This document shows, one piece after another, positions 24,348 to 32,714 of a DNA stretch of 64,000 bases. The notes beneath the pieces were generated by a model, which saw only the letters and a program-made list of their open reading frames with translations, searched no databases and was not told the DNA's origin. Position 1 is the stretch's first letter. The number at the start of each line of letters is the position of its first letter. The stretch spans positions 1 through 64,000 of the forward strand of contig DASPZU010000009.1 in NCBI GenBank assembly GCA_035636095.1. Direction: 5' to 3'. The DNA comes from Gp7-AA10 sp035636095 (GTDB lineage Bacteria > Acidobacteriota > Thermoanaerobaculia > Gp7-AA8). The position numbers were made by a program, and so were the translations under genes.

Positions 24348-25069
24348 GCTTCGTCTTTCAATTTGTAGTTCAGCATGCGCTTCGACATCCAGCGCACGGC
24401 CAGGCAATCGACCAGGCCGCGAAATGCGCGATTCATGGCACCGTACTTCGAGACTCCAAACTTTCGCACGCGATGATTGACGGGAACCTCGATCACTTTG
24501 CGACCTCGCATGCGCACGAGGGTCGGCAAAAAGCGATGCATTCCGTTGTACAGCGCGATTCGATCGATGGCGTCGCGTTTCACGAGCTTGAGCGAACAGC
24601 CGGTGTCGGTGATGCGATCGCCGGTGATCCAGTTGCGGACACCGTTGCCGACCCGCGACTGAATCTTTCTCGCGAAGGAGTCCTGACGATTCACACGGAC
24701 GCCGATGACCATGTCGGCGCCACTCTCCTCGAGCTTGCGCATCATCATCGGAATGTCGGCCGGGTCATTTTGCAGATCGGCGTCCAGCGAAACGACGTAT
24801 TTGCCCTTGGCAGCGCGCCAGGCGGCGTCGAGGGCCGCCGTCTGTCCGCTGTTTTTCTCGAAGGTCAGGACGCGCAGATTCGGATATCTGGCGCGGCTCT
24901 GCTGCAGGACGGCAAGACTCCGATCGACCGAACCGTCATCGACCGCAACCATCTCGTACGACCACGGCTTATCGCGCAGCGCGGCCGCGATTTCGTCGAG
25001 CAGGATCGGAACGTTTTCTTCCTCATTGAAAACGGGGAAAACGACCGAGAGGTCTGGTGCGGTGGTCAT
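24344..25069 (-). CDS. Family 2 glycosyltransferase (DPM1/ArnC-like)
   Basis: A 241-residue GT-A enzyme. The nucleotide-sugar site shows VVFPVFNEEENV and AVDDGSVDRSL, the metal motif is SLDADLQNDP, and the acceptor region is DTGCSLKLVKRDAI. The C-terminus lacks the two TM helices found in many ArnC-like proteins; the partner LAB_N protein may supply the membrane part. The expected reaction is transfer of a sugar to polyprenyl phosphate at the inner membrane. A palindromic repeat directly precedes its start. Confidence 0.9.
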   Translation of the reverse strand: MTTAPDLSVVFPVFNEEENVPILLDEIAAALRDKPWSYEMVAVDDGSVDRSLAVLQQSRARYPNLRVLTFEKNSGQTAALDAAWRAAKGKYVVSLDADLQNDPADIPMMMRKLEESGADMVIGVRVNRQDSFARKIQSRVGNGVRNWITGDRITDTGCSLKLVKRDAIDRIALYNGMHRFLPTLVRMRGRKVIEVPVNHRVRKFGVSKYGAMNRAFRGLVDCLAVRWMSKRMLNYKLKDEA

Positions 25070-25074
25070 CGCCC

Positions 25075-25160
25075 CTCATCCGCCGCGTCGCGGCAACTGC
25101 CAGATCCCTCGCCCCGCGTCAGCGGGGAGAGGGTGGCCCGAAGGGCCGGGTGAGAGGCGA
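25075..25160. repeat. Dispersed palindromic repeat, CCCTCTCCCCGC family, copy 2
   Basis: Read on the minus strand this has the blocks CTCACCCGGCCC ttc GGGCCACC, then CTCTCCCCGCtgaCGCGGGG, in the same order as 1262-1338. An outer pair GCCTCTC / GATGAGGGGC closes it. It fills the gap between the TatD and glycosyltransferase genes. Confidence 0.78.
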
Positions 25161-25916
25161 TCATTGCGGCAGTCTAACGCCGAACGCGCGCTCGAAATTT
25201 TGTGTGGTGGTCTCGGCCACCACCTCCAGCGGCACCTTCCACAACGACGCCAGCAGCTCGGCGATCTTGATCACGAAGGCCGGCTCGTTGTCTTTCCCGC
25301 GAAACGGGACCGGCGCGAGATAAGGCGTATCGGTCTCGATCAGAACGCGATCATGAGGCAGTCGGCGCGCGCAATCGCGCAGCGTCTCGGTACTTCGAAA
25401 AGTCACGATCCCGGAAAATGAAATGAAGTAGCCTCGGTCGATGAGCTGACTGGCCATCTGATACGACTCCGTGAACGAATGCAGGACGCCCTTGCCCTCC
25501 GGCAGGATCTTCAGCAGGTCGTCGTTCGATTCGCGGTTGTGCACGATGATCGGCTTATCGAGGCTCTTGGCCAGAGCGATGTGCTTTTCGAAAACTTCAA
25601 TCTGCTTCTCGCGCGGCGAATGCATGTAGTGGTAGTCGAGACCGATCTCGCCGATCGCGACGACACGAGGCTCGGTGGCGAGTTTCTCGATCTTTTGAAA
25701 CGCGGCCTGGTCGCAATCTCGCGCCTCGTGGGGATGAAACCCGACCGCCGCCCACACATCGGCATTGAGCTGCGCAATGGTGAGAGCCTGCGGCGCATCG
25801 CCCAGCTTCGTGGCTGGAACAATGAATCCGCGCACGTTCTGCCCGCGCGCGCGAGCGAGCGCAGGATCGGCATCGGCCATGGTGAGGTGACAGTGCGAAT
25901 CGGTGAAGCGGATCAA
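25161..25916 (-). CDS. TatD family metal-dependent hydrolase
   Basis: A 251-residue TIM-barrel nuclease/hydrolase. Metal ligands are visible in DSHCHL, GEIGLDYHY, IIVHNRES, LHSFTES and ETDTPYLAP. TatD enzymes act as 3'-5' exonucleases in DNA repair and in quality control; the exact role here is not visible. Length matches the family. It is separated from the M20 peptidase by 48 bases. Confidence 0.93.
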   Translation of the reverse strand: MIRFTDSHCHLTMADADPALARARGQNVRGFIVPATKLGDAPQALTIAQLNADVWAAVGFHPHEARDCDQAAFQKIEKLATEPRVVAIGEIGLDYHYMHSPREKQIEVFEKHIALAKSLDKPIIVHNRESNDDLLKILPEGKGVLHSFTESYQMASQLIDRGYFISFSGIVTFRSTETLRDCARRLPHDRVLIETDTPYLAPVPFRGKDNEPAFVIKIAELLASLWKVPLEVVAETTTQNFERAFGVRLPQ

Positions 25917-25964
25917 ACGCGCTCCACAATCGCCGTGCGAAGCGCGGCAATCAGATAGATTTCT

Positions 25965-27020
25965 TCATTGAGCTTTGGCATCGGTTGCTCGGTTGCTGGG
26001 TTGCTCGGTTGCTAAGCAACTCAGCAACTCAGCAACCGTCTTGCTGTAAACATCCACTGCGTCTAACAACTCGCGCTTGACGATGTATTCGTTTGCGCCG
26101 TGCGCATCGAGAATCGAGCCCGGCCCGAACAGCAGCGGCTTGCCGAGGTTGCTCAGGTGCGGGATGTCGGTATTGAAGGCGACCACCGTCGACGGTGCTC
26201 CCTCCGGCACGATCATGAATTGCGGCGCGTTTCCACGCGCCATCGTGATCTTGCCGCCGAAACGGTCGAGGAGCTTCTCCAATTTCGCGCGCACGATTTC
26301 GTGGTCGTCGACGGTGCGGAACATCATTTCGCACTCCGCAACCGCCGGGACGATGTTCGGCTTTTCGCCGCCGCGGACGACGCCGACATTCACGGTGGCA
26401 TTGCCGAGGATTTCGTGCGATCCCCAGTCGGTGGCTTCGATCGCCGTGATCGCGGCGAGCATCTTCTTGATCGCGGAATCGCCGCGCTCGGGATAAGCGG
26501 AGTGCGCCGCGACGCCCTCGAAACGAAGGAAAACGGTCAGCGCGCCCTTGGACGCTCGCGCGAATTTCGATTGCGTCGGCTCGCCCACCAAAACGAATTC
26601 CGATCCGAGATCGGCCAGCTGACCATTGGCGGTTTTCGCACCAATCGAGTCTGTTTCCTCACCGACCACGAAGAGAAACGCGAAGTCGCGAATGTTTCGC
26701 TCGCGCAACCGCAAACCTGCGGCGATCATCGCCGCGATCACACCCTTGGTGTCACACGCTCCCCGGCCGTAGAGATTCGTTGCATCTTCGCGCGAGGCAA
26801 ACCAGGGCGGGACGGTGTCGATGTGCGAGTTGATCACCACGCGCGGACGGCCGCCTGCAGATGCGTAGACATTGAAACGTGAAGCGGTCACGGCGTAGCG
26901 CCGGGTTTGAAATCCGAAGCGCGACATTTCCGCCTCGAGGAACTCTCCCACCGCGCCTTCCTCCTCGGTCGGCGACGGAATATCGATGAGTTGTCGCGCC
27001 AGCGCGATCGGATCGATCAC
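25965..27020 (-). CDS. M20 family peptidase / deacylase (ArgE/DapE type)
   Basis: A 351-residue di-zinc amidohydrolase. Metal ligands are His66 and Asp68 in NSHIDTVPP, Asp90 in GRGACDTKG, and Glu121/122 in VVGEETDS; EPTQSKF and DAHGANEY follow. The dimerisation domain lies in the middle (about 165-270). Substrate could be an N-acyl amino acid or a dipeptide. The last ~18 residues (LLSCLATEQPSNRATD) are spelled by an octamer fold-back array, so the tail is probably not conserved. The ATG overlaps the kinase stop as ATGA. Confidence 0.88.
   Translation of the reverse strand: MIDPIALARQLIDIPSPTEEEGAVGEFLEAEMSRFGFQTRRYAVTASRFNVYASAGGRPRVVINSHIDTVPPWFASREDATNLYGRGACDTKGVIAAMIAAGLRLRERNIRDFAFLFVVGEETDSIGAKTANGQLADLGSEFVLVGEPTQSKFARASKGALTVFLRFEGVAAHSAYPERGDSAIKKMLAAITAIEATDWGSHEILGNATVNVGVVRGGEKPNIVPAVAECEMMFRTVDDHEIVRAKLEKLLDRFGGKITMARGNAPQFMIVPEGAPSTVVAFNTDIPHLSNLGKPLLFGPGSILDAHGANEYIVKRELLDAVDVYSKTVAELLSCLATEQPSNRATDAKAQ
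25982..26038. repeat. Fold-back octamer array in the 3' end of the M20 gene
   Basis: Left arm: CGGTTGCT, CGGTTGCT, GGGTTGCT, CGGTTGCT (25982-26013). Right arm after one base: AGCAACTC, AGCAACTC, AGCAACCG (26015-26038). Unlike the heptamer arrays it lies inside coding sequence, just before the stop codon. Confidence 0.88.
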
Positions 27021-28396
27021 TGTCTCGGTCGCCGCCGCTCGCCAAACTCGCTGCGGATCCGCTGCAGATCGGGATCATCGGGCCACTGGCGCGAAATCCG
27101 GCGCGCGATCTCCTCGGCCCGGACTCGCTGATGCATCGCGATCGCGATTCCGAGGTGCGCGAGCTCGCGCTCGCGCTGTTCGAGCTGCTCTTTCTGATCG
27201 AGGGCGAGTTGATATTGCTCGATCGCCTTCGGGAAATTGCGATTCAGGAGCGCCGTCTCGCCAGTTTGGAAATGCTCGCGCGCCGTCGGTGTGGGAGCCG
27301 GCGCCCTCGCCGGCTCAACGGCGGGCGAGGCTCCCGCCGCCACACTGACCGTGGTCTGTGCAGGTGGAGGCGGCGGTACAGGCGCCGGCGCTCCACGGTG
27401 CCCTTTCGCGTACCAGCCGACAAGTCCTACGACAACGACGAAGCTGACCATCGCCCACACCCAGGCCGCTTGCGATCGTCGCGGCTCGTTCACGGTCTTG
27501 AGCTTCGAGCCGGTGAGCACTGTCGGCTCCGCGGCATATGGCGTCGTCGAAGCGCGTCCGAGTTGTCGCTCCAGCGCCTGGGCGAGATCGGTTGCGGTCG
27601 CAAATCTCTCCTCGCGATTTTTTCGCAGGCAGCGCTGGATGATGCTCGCGAGACCCGGCGAAATCTTTGGATTCGCCACCGCGGCATCGCGCGGCTCGTC
27701 GCGAATGATCTGGGTCATGGTGTCGGTGATGGTCTCGCCGCGGAAAGGAAGGTTGCCGGTGGCGCCTTCGTAGAGCACGATGCCGAGGGAGAAGATGTCG
27801 GTGCGCGGATCGAGAGGCTTGCCGAGAGCCTGCTCGGGCGACATGTAGTGAATCGTTCCGACGATCATTCCCTGCTGCGTCAGGAGCGGCGCCGTCGGGG
27901 CGTCAGCGGTCGAGGTCGAGGTCGTCAACTGCTTGGCGATGCCGAAGTCGAGGACCTTCACACGATTTCCGGCGCCGACGATGATGTTCTCCGGCTTCAC
28001 ATCGCGATGAATGACGCCCTTGGCATGCGCTTCTGCCAGCGCCTCGGCGACGCTGCGACCGATCCGGCACAGCTCGGCCTCTGAAATTCGGCGCTTGAAA
28101 ATTTTCGACAGCGGATGGCCGTCGACGAACTCCATGACGATGAACAGCCGTCCGCCGGCCTCTTCGAAGGAGTGAACGGTGGCGATGTTCGGATGATTGA
28201 GTTGCGCCGACGTTCGCGCTTCCCGGCGCAGTCTGGCGATCGCTTCCGCGTCTGCCGCCACGGATGGCGGCAGGATTTTGATGGCCACCACGCGGCCCAG
28301 CCGGGTGTCCTCAGCTTTCCACACCTCGCCCATCCCGCCCGCCCCGATCTGCGAAATCAGCCGGTAGGCACCGAGAGTTGTGTCGGCGTGAAGCAT
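27017..28396 (-). CDS. Membrane Ser/Thr protein kinase
   Basis: A 459-residue Hanks-type kinase. The ATP loop is IGAGGMGEVW (17-26), the lysine Lys40 in VAIKIL, the catalytic loop HRDVKPEN (130-137) and DFG at 150-152, so it should be active. A TM helix (VWAMVSFVVVVGLVGWYA) near 320 anchors it. The ~50-residue linker after it is made largely from two palindromic DNA elements (27289-27345 and 27364-27396). The C-terminal ~85 residues are TPR-like helices (HFQTGETALLNRNFPKAIEQYQ). It is divergent, 17 bases apart, from the six-gene VWA operon, so it may sense or regulate that system. Confidence 0.93.
   Translation of the reverse strand: MLHADTTLGAYRLISQIGAGGMGEVWKAEDTRLGRVVAIKILPPSVAADAEAIARLRREARTSAQLNHPNIATVHSFEEAGGRLFIVMEFVDGHPLSKIFKRRISEAELCRIGRSVAEALAEAHAKGVIHRDVKPENIIVGAGNRVKVLDFGIAKQLTTSTSTADAPTAPLLTQQGMIVGTIHYMSPEQALGKPLDPRTDIFSLGIVLYEGATGNLPFRGETITDTMTQIIRDEPRDAAVANPKISPGLASIIQRCLRKNREERFATATDLAQALERQLGRASTTPYAAEPTVLTGSKLKTVNEPRRSQAAWVWAMVSFVVVVGLVGWYAKGHRGAPAPVPPPPPAQTTVSVAAGASPAVEPARAPAPTPTAREHFQTGETALLNRNFPKAIEQYQLALDQKEQLEQRERELAHLGIAIAMHQRVRAEEIARRISRQWPDDPDLQRIRSEFGERRRPRQ
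27289..27345. repeat. 57-bp in-frame palindromic element, copy 1 (kinase linker)
   Basis: It starts GTGTGGGAGCCGGCGCC and ends CCGCCGCCACAC. It differs from the copy at 30373-30429 at only four of 57 positions. The length is 19 codons, and it is read through in frame as part of VSVAAGASPAVEPARAP. Confidence 0.88.
27364..27396. repeat. 33-bp GTGGAG..CTCCAC palindromic element in kinase linker
   Basis: Outer arms GTGGAG and CTCCAC enclose a GC-rich centre with GGCGCCGGCG. The length is 11 codons and is translated as Pro/Ala/Val-rich linker. It resembles the elements at 33146-33184 and 57847-57891. Confidence 0.6.
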
Positions 28397-28413
28397 GAAA
28401 GCATTTTAGGGCC

Positions 28414-29445
28414 ATGCTCGGAATCCTGGCAGTCGCCGCCGTCATCACGTTCATCTCGCCACAGCCGGGATCGCAGGCGGTGGGCATCCTTCCGATTGAA
28501 GTGACGGCCAACATCGCGGCCGTCAATCGCGTCGAGTTTTTCGTCGACGGCGCGATGGTCGGCGTGGCGCGGCAGGCGCCGTATCGGATCCTCCATGACT
28601 TCGGCACCTCGCTCGCCGGTCACGACGTGGTCGCGAAGGTCTACTCGAACAATTTCAAGAACGTCGAGGTCGCGCAGATCGCGACCGCCGCCATGACCGC
28701 CGGCGAGACATTGCATGTCGATCTGGTCGAAGTGCCAATGCGAGTCCGTTCATCGCATCCGTTGCGCGTCGAAGACCTGCGCATCACGGAGAACAGGATC
28801 GAGCAGACCATCTCGGATGTGCGATCCGATCGCGGGCCGGCACGATTCGTCTTCGTCGTCGACCGCTCGCTCAGCATGGGGGACGGCAAGCTGACTTCTG
28901 CCCTGCGCGCGATCGATGAGGAATCGAAGTTGCTGCGTTCCGACGATCGCATGGAAGTCGTTCTCTTCAACCACAACGTCATGCCGGCGCGTGCGATCGC
29001 GCGCGGCGAAGAAGTCGAGGCGATTTTCGGCAGCATTCCGCCGTCGGGCGGAACATCGCTGCGCGACGCGGTCAGCTCGATCGCATCGCGCGATCGAACT
29101 TACGCCATCGTGATCACGGACGGCGGCGATCGCAACAGCATGGCCGGCGAGGAAGAGGCATTGCGCAAGGTCAGCGGCACCAGGCTCATCCTCGACGCCA
29201 TCCTCCTCGGCAACTCCAGCCGCTTTCTCGATCGGGCTGCGAAAAATACCGGCGGCACCATTGCGCGCGCGAGCGCGTCGAGCGTGCAACGCCAGCTCCA
29301 TCGCATGATCCTCGACATCAACAGCCGCTACACCGTCGCCTACCAGAGTCACGGCAATCCGAGCGGGTGGCGATCGATCAACGTCTCGGCACGGCGGCCA
29401 GGGATCGAGATCGTGAATGCGCGAAAAGGATATTTCGCGGAATGA
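28414..29445 (+). CDS. VWA-domain protein, acidobacterial VWFA type
   Basis: A 343-residue protein. An N-terminal hydrophobic segment (MLGILAVAAVITFISP) is followed by an Ig-like region (VEFFVDGAMVGVARQAPYRI, about 40-110) and a von Willebrand A domain (about 145-340) with a MIDAS start DRSLSMGDG, PSGGTSLRDAV and VITDGGDR. It fits the VWFA-related family reported mainly from Acidobacteria. The protein is probably periplasmic and binds a partner through a metal. It is the first gene of a six-gene overlapping operon, and its stop overlaps the next ATG as ATGA. Confidence 0.87.
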   Translation: MLGILAVAAVITFISPQPGSQAVGILPIEVTANIAAVNRVEFFVDGAMVGVARQAPYRILHDFGTSLAGHDVVAKVYSNNFKNVEVAQIATAAMTAGETLHVDLVEVPMRVRSSHPLRVEDLRITENRIEQTISDVRSDRGPARFVFVVDRSLSMGDGKLTSALRAIDEESKLLRSDDRMEVVLFNHNVMPARAIARGEEVEAIFGSIPPSGGTSLRDAVSSIASRDRTYAIVITDGGDRNSMAGEEEALRKVSGTRLILDAILLGNSSRFLDRAAKNTGGTIARASASSVQRQLHRMILDINSRYTVAYQSHGNPSGWRSINVSARRPGIEIVNARKGYFAE

Positions 29446-30875
29446 GGTTCTCAGTTCTCAGTTCTCGCTTCTCAGTCCTTCTCTTTGCGACTCTCGTGTC
29501 GGCGCAGACGCGGATCGCATCTGACTTCGAGATTCAGCAGATGGAGCAGCAGGTCGCGCGATCGAAAGATTTTCTGTCCCAACTTTCGGGGCATCTGAAC
29601 CTGGGCGATCTCCGCCTGACGCGAAATGAGACCGCCATGGCGCGGAGCGAGTATGCCAGGGCGCTAGAGATCGCAACCAGTGAGCGGCTGGCTGCACGGC
29701 GCGCGTCGGAGATGACGCGCTACGCCACCGCGACGTCCTACGCCGCCCTGGCGGAGGCGAAACTCGGCAGCGCCGCCGACGCATTCGCGTTGTCCGAAGA
29801 AGCGATGCGTTACACCAGCGATTCGGGGAAGAGTTGGAATCTCTACGCCAACGCCATGACGGCGCTCGGCAAGGCCGCCAAGGCGGTCAGCGCCTCGCGC
29901 AACGCCGTCGCGATTGCATCGCGTGAGAATGACAAGCTCGATCTCGCCATCTATCAATACTCGCTGGCATCCTCGCTGCTCGAGTTGCATGAGACCGCGG
30001 AAGCGGAAAAGCTGCTCGTCGACGTCGTCACTTCGCTGCGGTCGGAAGCATTCGCGTCGCTGCGACGCGATGTCGCGCGCACGGAATCGTTCGAGATTTA
30101 TTCGACCGCGCGCGGCGAACAGGCTGCCTACATTTCGCTTCGCAATCGATCGCAACTGCGCCTGGCGCGGCTGTACGAGGACCGCGGCAACGCCGCGCGC
30201 GCACGCGAGCAATACGCAAACGCGCTCGCCGATCGCAGCGACGATCCGACCGCGCTGGCGGCCATGGCGCGCCTCAGCACATCGGCGGGAGAGCGCGAGC
30301 GCTACTACGCCGCGGCCTTCGATGCCAATCCGTTCTCGCTGCCGTTGATCCGCGACTACCAGAGTTATCTGAGTGTGGGAGCCGGCGCCATCGCCGGTTC
30401 AGCGGCGGGCGAGGCGCCCGCCGCCACACCTGGCAGCCAGGTCCGCCTCGCCCTCCAGCAAATGCAACGCAGCGAATTGATCGCGGCGCGTCAGACGATC
30501 GATCAGCTTTTGCAGAAATTTCCCAACAACGACACGCTGCAGCTCCTCGCGCGCGAGATCGAGCAGCGACGTGGTGGCGGCAGCGATCTTCACGCCCTGA
30601 TCGCCGCGTTTAACAACAACACACTGACCGCTGAGAAACGCGCAGAACTCGATCAAAAGACATTTACCAGCGACGTGGTCTTTGATCAGGGGCCGCCATT
30701 CGAAACGGGAAAGATCGGCGACGTCCCATTCCGCTTCAGCGAGCCCATGACATTCAAGGGAACATTCGCCGCCGGCGTCCGGCTGCGACTCACCTATCGA
30801 ATTCTCGGAGCGTCGCAACTGAGCGGCGCCGACGCGCTCCTGCTCGAGCCGGTGCGACTGGAGAATCCGCGATGA
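29442..30875 (+). CDS. Secreted TPR-repeat protein
   Basis: A 477-residue protein. The signal peptide (MRFSVLSSRFSVLLFATLVSA) is encoded by a TTCTCAG heptamer array. TPR-like helices fill about residues 40-330 (ARSEYARALEIATSE, AKAVSASRNAVAIASREN, ARAREQYANAL). A linker around residue 320 carries the in-frame 57-bp element. The C-terminal ~100 residues are beta-rich (FDQGPPFETGKIGDVPFRFSEP). Likely a periplasmic scaffold. ATGA overlaps on both sides couple it to its neighbours. Confidence 0.85.
   Translation: MRFSVLSSRFSVLLFATLVSAQTRIASDFEIQQMEQQVARSKDFLSQLSGHLNLGDLRLTRNETAMARSEYARALEIATSERLAARRASEMTRYATATSYAALAEAKLGSAADAFALSEEAMRYTSDSGKSWNLYANAMTALGKAAKAVSASRNAVAIASRENDKLDLAIYQYSLASSLLELHETAEAEKLLVDVVTSLRSEAFASLRRDVARTESFEIYSTARGEQAAYISLRNRSQLRLARLYEDRGNAARAREQYANALADRSDDPTALAAMARLSTSAGERERYYAAAFDANPFSLPLIRDYQSYLSVGAGAIAGSAAGEAPAATPGSQVRLALQQMQRSELIAARQTIDQLLQKFPNNDTLQLLAREIEQRRGGGSDLHALIAAFNNNTLTAEKRAELDQKTFTSDVVFDQGPPFETGKIGDVPFRFSEPMTFKGTFAAGVRLRLTYRILGASQLSGADALLLEPVRLENPR
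29448..29475. repeat. TTCTCAG heptamer array encoding a signal peptide
   Basis: Four units: TTCTCAG, TTCTCAG, TTCTCGC, TTCTCAG. Because seven is not a multiple of three, the array runs through all frames and yields the alternating VLSSRFSVL of the signal peptide. There is no inverted arm. Confidence 0.85.
30373..30429. repeat. 57-bp in-frame palindromic element, copy 2 (TPR protein)
   Basis: It starts GTGTGGGAGCCGGCGCC and ends CCGCCGCCACAC, 53 of 57 bases identical to 27289-27345. It is translated as part of SVGAGAIAGSAAGEAPAAT. The two host genes lie on opposite strands, so opposite strands of the element are read as protein. Confidence 0.88.
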
Positions 30876-31867
30876 CGCCGTTGCTTTTGGCAGTCGTGGT
30901 CGCAGCAACCGATCGCGGCGTCCTGGTCGCGCACAGCGGATCGATCGAGATGTACGATCGAACCGCCACGTCTCGCTTGTGGAGCGGCGAAGGCTTGCAA
31001 ACGCCGGCGCGCATCGTGACGTCTAAGGATCAAGCGGTGATCATCGATCCGCTCGCGAGCCAAATCCGAACCATCGATCTCGCATCCGGGCGAGGAACAA
31101 CACTGCCCACCGGCGAGACCCCGACGGACGGACTGTTTTTGAACGGCCGGTTTTATCTCCTCGAGCGCGACGCTCGAGCCCTCGAACGGATCGGAGCGGA
31201 CGGCACGAGGGCGTCCATTCCTCTGGCCGCCGATCCGGCGTTTATCCGCCAGGCGGGCGGCCGCCTCTACGTCTACAGCCGCACGCCGGGAGTTCTTCAG
31301 GAAGTCACGCCGTCGCCGTTCGAGGTGCGGCGCAGTGTGAATGTTGCGCCGTTCGCGTCGGATCTGGAAATCGATCCGAAGAATGCATATCTCGTCTATC
31401 CGCGCGGCGGAAAAATCGGAATCGTTTCGCTGACCGCGATGAAGTCGAGCGGAACCTTCGATGTGGGCGCAGTTCCGATCGACGCCGCCTTCGCCTCCAC
31501 CGGCACCGCCCTGACGGCGCGAACGCTCGCCGTCGCCGACCCGTCCGCAAAGCGCGTGTGGATGGTCCAGGGAGCGGAATCGTTCGCGCAAGCCGTCGCC
31601 CGTGGTTTTCTCCGCGGCCTCATCGGCCTCGGCCTCTACGGCGGCGGGGCGTCGCAGTTCCCGACCGGCGTCGACCGCGTGATCATTCAAGGCCCGCGCT
31701 GGTATGCCTACGATTCGAGCAGCGGCACGCTTTACCGCTTCTGGAAATCGAAGAGCACTGTCATTTCGAAAAATGTTGCATGGGAAGGATTTGCGGTCGG
31801 TCCGGGCGCTGTTTACGTGTGGGACGACGCGGTACGCCGGTTGCAGCGCTCAGACACCAATGACTGA
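30872..31867 (+). CDS. Secreted beta-propeller-like protein
   Basis: A 331-residue protein with a hydrophobic start (MTPLLLAVVVAATDRGVLVA) and repeated four-strand patterns (SGSIEMYDRTATSRLW, QIRTIDLASGRGTTL, GKIGIVSLTAM, GTLYRFWKSKSTVIS) that suggest a six- or seven-blade propeller of the YVTN/WD type. I do not recognise a named family. Its ATG overlaps the TPR gene stop as ATGA and its end overlaps the zinc-ribbon gene by eight bases. Probably a periplasmic or surface binding component of the operon. Confidence 0.78.
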   Translation: MTPLLLAVVVAATDRGVLVAHSGSIEMYDRTATSRLWSGEGLQTPARIVTSKDQAVIIDPLASQIRTIDLASGRGTTLPTGETPTDGLFLNGRFYLLERDARALERIGADGTRASIPLAADPAFIRQAGGRLYVYSRTPGVLQEVTPSPFEVRRSVNVAPFASDLEIDPKNAYLVYPRGGKIGIVSLTAMKSSGTFDVGAVPIDAAFASTGTALTARTLAVADPSAKRVWMVQGAESFAQAVARGFLRGLIGLGLYGGGASQFPTGVDRVIIQGPRWYAYDSSSGTLYRFWKSKSTVISKNVAWEGFAVGPGAVYVWDDAVRRLQRSDTND

Positions 31868-32714
31868 TCGAAAAACATGTATCCGATGCGGGCGCCCCAT
31901 CGACGCTTACGCACGCTCCTGCCCGTTTTGCAATTGGGATCAATCGCAGGCCGTGCCGCCGCCGGAGGAGATGATCATCAGCACCGCACCGCCGTACGTG
32001 CCGCCCGACGAGCGGTCATGGTGGCGCGGAAAAATTCTGGCGGCCGGCGCGTTCGTCGCGCTTCTGGTCATCGCGTTCGTCGTGGGCACGTTGATCCACG
32101 GCTTCGAACCGAGCGAAGTGAAAGCTGCTCAGAAAAAAGAGTCGACGCCACAGCCGCAGTTGCAGCAGACATTCAAACCCGCGCCGCGAAGCAAGGTGAC
32201 GCTGGTGCCGGTCAGCGGATCCGGTCTTCCGGAGTCGATTGAACAACCGATCACCAGCGCTCCGCCGCAAGCGCCCGGCCAGCAGCCTAACGATGCCACT
32301 GCCTTGCCGGCCGACCAGTACGCGGCCGCGGCCGCTCGCGCGAAAGCGCAACTTGAAGCAGCGAAGAAAAGCGAGTTGGTGGATCCCCGCTCGATCACCG
32401 GCGCGGCATACCAGCAAGCCGAAAGGCCCAAACGCGTGCTGTCTGAAACGCCTCGCAGCGTGTCGCGAACCGAAGCCTATCTGGAGTCGAAGCCGCTGCC
32501 GCACATCAATGTCGATCACGACATCACTGCGCGATTGAATCTGACCGTGTCGCCCAACGGACGCGTCACAGAGATCGACGTCAACGAGTCGATTCCCGAC
32601 ATGCCGAAGCTGATCGCAGCGGTGCAGAACTGGCGATTCCGGCCTGCCACGGAAAACGGAACGCCAGTGACAGCGCGGGTGGCAGTCGATATAACCTTCC
32701 GAGCAAATGAGTAA
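31860..32714 (+). CDS. Zinc-ribbon membrane protein with TonB-like C-terminal domain
   Basis: A 284-residue protein with a cytoplasmic N-terminal zinc ribbon (CIRCGRPIDAYARSCPFC, residues 6-23), one TM helix (ILAAGAFVALLVIAFVVGTLI, about 56-76), a Pro/Gln/Ala-rich periplasmic linker and a C-terminal ~85-residue domain resembling TonB/TonB-like energy transducers (HDITARLNLTVSPNGRVTEI ... VQNWRFRPATENGTPV). The layout could carry a signal or force from cytoplasm to outer membrane. ExbB/ExbD are not in the window. Fourth gene of the operon. Confidence 0.82.
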   Translation: MTDRKTCIRCGRPIDAYARSCPFCNWDQSQAVPPPEEMIISTAPPYVPPDERSWWRGKILAAGAFVALLVIAFVVGTLIHGFEPSEVKAAQKKESTPQPQLQQTFKPAPRSKVTLVPVSGSGLPESIEQPITSAPPQAPGQQPNDATALPADQYAAAAARAKAQLEAAKKSELVDPRSITGAAYQQAERPKRVLSETPRSVSRTEAYLESKPLPHINVDHDITARLNLTVSPNGRVTEIDVNESIPDMPKLIAAVQNWRFRPATENGTPVTARVAVDITFRANE

